Origin: an uncultured Methanobrevibacter sp.
Lineage (GTDB): Archaea; Methanobacteriota; Methanobacteria; Methanobacteriales; Methanobacteriaceae
Direction: 5' to 3'
Assembly: GCF_900314615.1 (NCBI RefSeq)
Contig: NZ_OMWA01000004.1
Location: forward strand, 38,787 to 102,786
DNA: 64,000 nt
The first letter of the stretch is position 1; each line of letters begins with the position of its first letter. Below, piece after piece: positions 60,748-64,000 of the stretch. The position numbers and the translations under genes were made by a program. The notes below the pieces were generated by a model. That model did not search any database. It worked only from the letters and a program-made list of their open reading frames with translations, and was not told the origin of the DNA.

Positions 60748-61308
60748 ATGAGTAAATTATTCAATAAATGGGATCTCGATGAAGTAAAAGTTGAGGACTT
60801 AGGTTTAGTAAAATATATCTGCTTAGATGAAACTTTAGTTCCACATACTTCTGGTAGACACGTAAAAAGACAATTCGCAAAATCTAAAGTATCAATCATT
60901 GAAAGATTAATGAATAAAATTATGAGAACCCATCTCAACTCAGGTAAGAAAAACAAAGCTTACAACATAGTTAAAGATGCTTTAGAAATTATCAATAAAA
61001 GAACTAAAAAGAATCCTGTTCAAGTTTTAGTTACTGCAGTTGAAAACACTGCACCTCGTGAAGAAACTACCCGTATCAAATACGGTGGTATCGGTTATCA
61101 GGTTGCTGTGGACATTTCCCCACAGAGAAGAGTTGACCTTTCATTAGGATTCTTGACCAGAGGTACTTTACAATCTTCATTCAAAAACAGAAAATCTGTT
61201 GCTGAATGTTTAGCTGATGAATTAATCCTTGCATCTGAAGAAGATTCAAGAAGTTTCGCTTTACAAAAAGCTGAAGAGAAAGAAAGAGTTGCTAAAGCAG
61301 CACACTAA
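60748..61308 (+). CDS. rps7: Ribosomal protein S7
   Basis: A 186-residue archaeal S7 (S5e family), which nucleates the head of the 30S subunit by binding the 3' domain of 16S rRNA. KSKVSIIERLMNKIMR and NPVQVLVTAVENTAPREETTRI are conserved, as is DLSLGFLTRG. I start at ATG 60748 with GGTGGT upstream; the GTG at 60736 lies inside that site. Its N-terminal extension relative to bacteria is typical. Gap to rps12 is 13 bp. Confidence 0.96.
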   Translation: MSKLFNKWDLDEVKVEDLGLVKYICLDETLVPHTSGRHVKRQFAKSKVSIIERLMNKIMRTHLNSGKKNKAYNIVKDALEIINKRTKKNPVQVLVTAVENTAPREETTRIKYGGIGYQVAVDISPQRRVDLSLGFLTRGTLQSSFKNRKSVAECLADELILASEEDSRSFALQKAEEKERVAKAAH

Positions 61309-61339
61309 TCATATAATGTTTATATCTTAGGTGGTTATT

Positions 61340-63538
61340 TTGAGTAGAAGAGACAAAATGATTGCAAAAATCAAAGAATTGATGTACGAACCTGAACAAA
61401 TCAGAAACATTGGTATCTGTGCTCACATCGATCACGGTAAAACCACTTTATCTGATAACCTCCTCGCAGGTGCAGGAATGATTTCCGATGAACTTGCTGG
61501 AGATCAAAGATTCTTGGATTTCGACGAACAGGAACAAGCTCGTGGTATTACCATCGATGCAGCTAACGTATCTATGGTACACGACTACAAAGACAGTGAA
61601 TACTTAATCAACTTAATTGATACTCCTGGTCACGTTGACTTCGGTGGGGACGTAACCCGTGCAATGAGAGCTGTAGACGGTGCAGTAGTTGTTGTTTGTG
61701 CTGTAGAAGGTATCATGCCACAGACTGAAACTGTATTCAGACAAGCTTTAAAAGAAAACGTAAAACCAGTTTTATTCATCAACAAAGTTGACAGATTAAT
61801 CAACGAGTTAAAATTAGAACCTGAAGAGTTACAAAACAGATTCTTAAAAATCTTCATGGAAGCTAACAAATTAATCAGAAACATGGCTCCTGAAGATAAA
61901 AAAGAAGAATGGAAACTCGACTTCACTGATGGTAGTGTAGCTTTCGGTTCAGCATACCACAACTGGGCTATCAACGTTCCAACCATGCAGGAAACCGGAA
62001 TCAACTTTAAAGACATCATTGATTATTGTAATGCTGACAATGAAAAAGAATTAGCTCAAAAAGTACCTTTATCTGATGTATTATTAGGTATGGTAGTAGA
62101 ACACTTACCTTCTCCTAAAGAAGCTCAGGTTTACAGAGTACCTAACATCTGGGACGGAGACATTGAATCTCCTGCTGGTGAAGGTATGGTTACAACTTCC
62201 GCTGACGGACCTTTAGCAGTAATGGTTACCAACGTATCTGTAGATAAACACGCTGGTGAAATCGCTACTGGTAGGGTTTACGGTGGATCAATTGAAAAAG
62301 GTACAGAAGTATATCTTGTAGGTTCTCACGGTAAATCCAGAGTACAGCAAGTAGGTGTATACTTCGGTCCTGAAAGAGTTAACACCGACAAAGTACCTGC
62401 AGGTAACATTGTATATGTTGCTGGTGCAAAAGGTGCTATCGCTGGTGAAACCTTATGTTCTCCTGAAGACAAAATCAAAGAGTTCGAAGGATTAGAACAC
62501 ATTTCAGAACCTGTAGTTACTGTAGCTGTAGAAGCTAAAAATACCAAAGACTTACCAAAATTAATTGAAGTATTAAGACAGACTGGTAAAGAAGACCCTA
62601 CCGTTAAAATCGATATTAACGAAGAAACCGGTGAACACTTAGTTTCCGGTATGGGTGAGCTTCACTTGGAAGTTATCGGTTACAGAATCAAAGACAAAGG
62701 TGTAGACATCACTACTTCCGAACCTATCGTTGTGTACAGAGAAACCGTAAGAAAACTCTCTCCACAAGTTGAAGGTAAATCCCCTAACAAACATAACAGA
62801 TTCTACATTACTGTTGAACCTATTGAACCAGAACTCTACAATGCAATCCAAGAAGGAGACATTAAAGAAGGTAGAGTAAAAGGTAAAGAATCTGCAAATG
62901 ACTTTATGGAAGCAGGATTAGACAAAGAAGAAGCTAGAAGAGTATGGGCTGTTCACAACAGAAGCATATTCCTTAACATGACTCGTGGTATCCAATACTT
63001 AGACGAAGTTAAAGAATTATTACTCGAAGGTTTCGAATCCACTTTAGAAAGCGGTCCTTTAGGTGAAGAAATCTCCATGGGATTAAAATTCAAACTCCAT
63101 GATGCAAAACTTCACGAAGACGCAGTTCACAGAGGACCTGCACAAGTATTGCCTGCTATCAGAAACGCAATCTTAGGTTCCATGATGCTCGCAGAACCTT
63201 CCTTACTTGAACCAATGCAAAAAGTAGTTATTGACACTCCTAATGATTACATGGGTGCATGTACTCGTGAAATCCAAAACAGAAGAGGTCAAATCGTAAA
63301 CATGGGTCAAGAAGGAGATATGGCTAGAATCGAATCTAAAGTTCCTGTAGCTGAAATGTTTGGTTTCGCTGGTGACATCAGATCTGCAGCAGAAGGTAGA
63401 TGTTTATGGTCTACTGAAATCGCAGGATTTGAACCACTCCCACGTGAGATGCAAAATCAAATCGTAAGAGAAATCAGACAAAGGAAAGGTTTATCTGAAG
63501 AACCATTCCCTGCAAGCCACTACTTAGGTGATTTATAA
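61340..63538 (+). CDS. fusA: Elongation factor 2 (aEF-2)
   Basis: A 732-residue translocation GTPase. G-domain: GICAHIDHGKTTLSDNL (P-loop), RGITIDA (switch), DTPGHVDFGG and NKVDR. Domain II and the EF-G-like domains III-V follow. The diphthamide histidine sits in HEDAVHRGPAQ near residue 600, so the cell should have the diphthamide pathway. Start at TTG 61340, preceded by GGTGG; family members begin with SRRxKM, as here. A hairpin terminator follows, separating it from tuf. Confidence 0.96.
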   Translation: MSRRDKMIAKIKELMYEPEQIRNIGICAHIDHGKTTLSDNLLAGAGMISDELAGDQRFLDFDEQEQARGITIDAANVSMVHDYKDSEYLINLIDTPGHVDFGGDVTRAMRAVDGAVVVVCAVEGIMPQTETVFRQALKENVKPVLFINKVDRLINELKLEPEELQNRFLKIFMEANKLIRNMAPEDKKEEWKLDFTDGSVAFGSAYHNWAINVPTMQETGINFKDIIDYCNADNEKELAQKVPLSDVLLGMVVEHLPSPKEAQVYRVPNIWDGDIESPAGEGMVTTSADGPLAVMVTNVSVDKHAGEIATGRVYGGSIEKGTEVYLVGSHGKSRVQQVGVYFGPERVNTDKVPAGNIVYVAGAKGAIAGETLCSPEDKIKEFEGLEHISEPVVTVAVEAKNTKDLPKLIEVLRQTGKEDPTVKIDINEETGEHLVSGMGELHLEVIGYRIKDKGVDITTSEPIVVYRETVRKLSPQVEGKSPNKHNRFYITVEPIEPELYNAIQEGDIKEGRVKGKESANDFMEAGLDKEEARRVWAVHNRSIFLNMTRGIQYLDEVKELLLEGFESTLESGPLGEEISMGLKFKLHDAKLHEDAVHRGPAQVLPAIRNAILGSMMLAEPSLLEPMQKVVIDTPNDYMGACTREIQNRRGQIVNMGQEGDMARIESKVPVAEMFGFAGDIRSAAEGRCLWSTEIAGFEPLPREMQNQIVREIRQRKGLSEEPFPASHYLGDL

Positions 63539-63559
63539 AAATTAAAATTTTTTAATTTT
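63538..63559 (+). terminator. Terminator between fusA and tuf
   Basis: AAAATTAAAA, loop TT, TTTTAATTTT, ten perfect A-T pairs with a long T run on the descending arm, directly after the fusA stop. Confidence 0.6.
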
Positions 63560-63606
63560 TTTTATATTTTTAAATTTTTACAAAAATATCATGAAAAAAA
63601 CATATC

Positions 63607-63614
63607 TTTTTATA
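63607..63614 (+). promoter_or_regulatory. TATA box of tuf
   Basis: TTTTTATA, about 90 bases before the tuf ATG. With the upstream terminator it gives EF-1 alpha a separate transcript from fusA, with a leader of about 60 nt. Confidence 0.5.
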
Positions 63615-63696
63615 TGTGGAAATATAAAATACTTTATTAAGCTAACATTTAGGCTTATAGATATGTTTGTTAATTATTACAAAAGAGGTTATTATA

Positions 63697-64000
63697 ATGG
63701 CAAAAGAAAAAGAACATCTTAACTTAGCATTTATCGGACACGTTGACCACGGAAAATCCACTTTAGTTGGAAACTTATTAGTAAAAGCTGGTACAATCAA
63801 TGAACAACAATTAGCTTCCGGAGAAGACAAATTCAGATTTATTATGGATACTACCAAAGAAGAACAAGAAAGAGGAGTAACCATTGACTTAGCTCACCAA
63901 AAATTCTCCACTAAAAAATACGACTACACTGTAGTAGACTGCCCAGGACACAGAGACTTCGTTAAAAACATGATCACTGGTGCTTCCCAAGCAGACGCAG
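63697..64000 (+). CDS. tuf: Elongation factor 1-alpha (aEF-1A), 5' part
   Basis: The first 101 codons of the tRNA-delivering GTPase, cut by the window end. FIGHVDHGKSTLVGNLL is the P-loop, ERGVTIDLAHQKF the switch I region and DCPGHRDFVKNMITG the G3 motif. MAKEKEHLNLAFIGH is the usual archaeal start. AGAGGTTATTATAATG gives a good ribosome binding site. It has its own promoter. Confidence 0.95.
   Translation, partial: MAKEKEHLNLAFIGHVDHGKSTLVGNLLVKAGTINEQQLASGEDKFRFIMDTTKEEQERGVTIDLAHQKFSTKKYDYTVVDCPGHRDFVKNMITGASQADA

Noticed and set aside
61630..62019. 129-codon antisense frame inside the EF-2 gene
   Set aside because: Shadow of a strongly codon-biased gene; no independent evidence.

Overview
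The window is AT-rich DNA from a methanogenic archaeon of the order Methanobacteriales, most likely Methanobrevibacter or a close relative. The evidence is archaeal topoisomerase VI, a split RNA polymerase (B'', B', A', A''), archaeal NusA, L30e, S12, S7 and EF-2, wyosine and archaeosine tRNA-modification genes, archaeal ether-lipid and inositol-phosphate enzymes, HypD, and the partial reductive TCA set (PycB, fumarase beta, KorDABC, SucC) used by methanogens. Promoters have archaeal TATA boxes. Several genes look leaderless and many start with TTG behind a good ribosome binding site. No CRISPR array, insertion sequence or rRNA was seen.

Layout. 1-8.3 kb, mostly minus strand: an aldo/keto reductase, then top6A, top6B, a KH protein, RIO kinase and aIF1A. 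This is a usually compact archaeal set, here opened by two insertions: a JAB-like gene pair, and a membrane protein next to a decayed MntA-HepT antitoxin/toxin pair. 8.3-13.4 kb: MoeA, a GyrI-like protein, a TldD/PmbA protein, phosphoglycolate phosphatase and HypD. 13.5-19.4 kb: cell-surface functions, namely a NeuA-PseG fusion, a zinc-ribbon NERD membrane protein, a GT39-type membrane glycosyltransferase and the ether-lipid prenyltransferase. 19.5-28.1 kb: inositol-phosphate synthase, PycB, an old-yellow-enzyme flavoprotein, a secreted protein, an M48 protease with its small regulator, a VWA protein, QueC and LarC. 28.2-33.2 kb: a CbiS-like protein and CobS (cobamide metabolism), a frameshifted secreted protein, a candidate small RNA, Trm56, a DUF763 protein and a dehydrogenase relic.

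33.3-48.9 kb: a large surface protein with Ig-like repeats and a transglutaminase-type domain, an FKBP prolyl isomerase, then a carbon-metabolism block (DAACS transporter, fumarase beta, KorDABC, SucC), Taw1, a type II restriction-modification pair, TpiA-Pgk and ThiM-ThiE. 49-64 kb: five tRNA genes (Thr, Pro, Tyr, Asp, Lys), an N-terminally truncated rpoH, rpoB2-rpoB1-rpoA1-rpoA2-rpl30e-nusA, an acyltransferase inserted before the str genes, then rps12-rps7-fusA and the start of tuf, which runs off the window.

Points most worth following up: a probable independent small RNA at 30922-31023, with a correctly spaced TATA box, a long terminal stem and an exposed anti-Shine-Dalgarno-like CCTCC; a 170-residue N-terminal extension with an acidic repeat on RNA polymerase subunit B'; the headless rpoH next to the tRNA array; the dyad-rich leader before rps12; and the uncharacterised JAB-like gene pair inside the topoisomerase VI neighbourhood.
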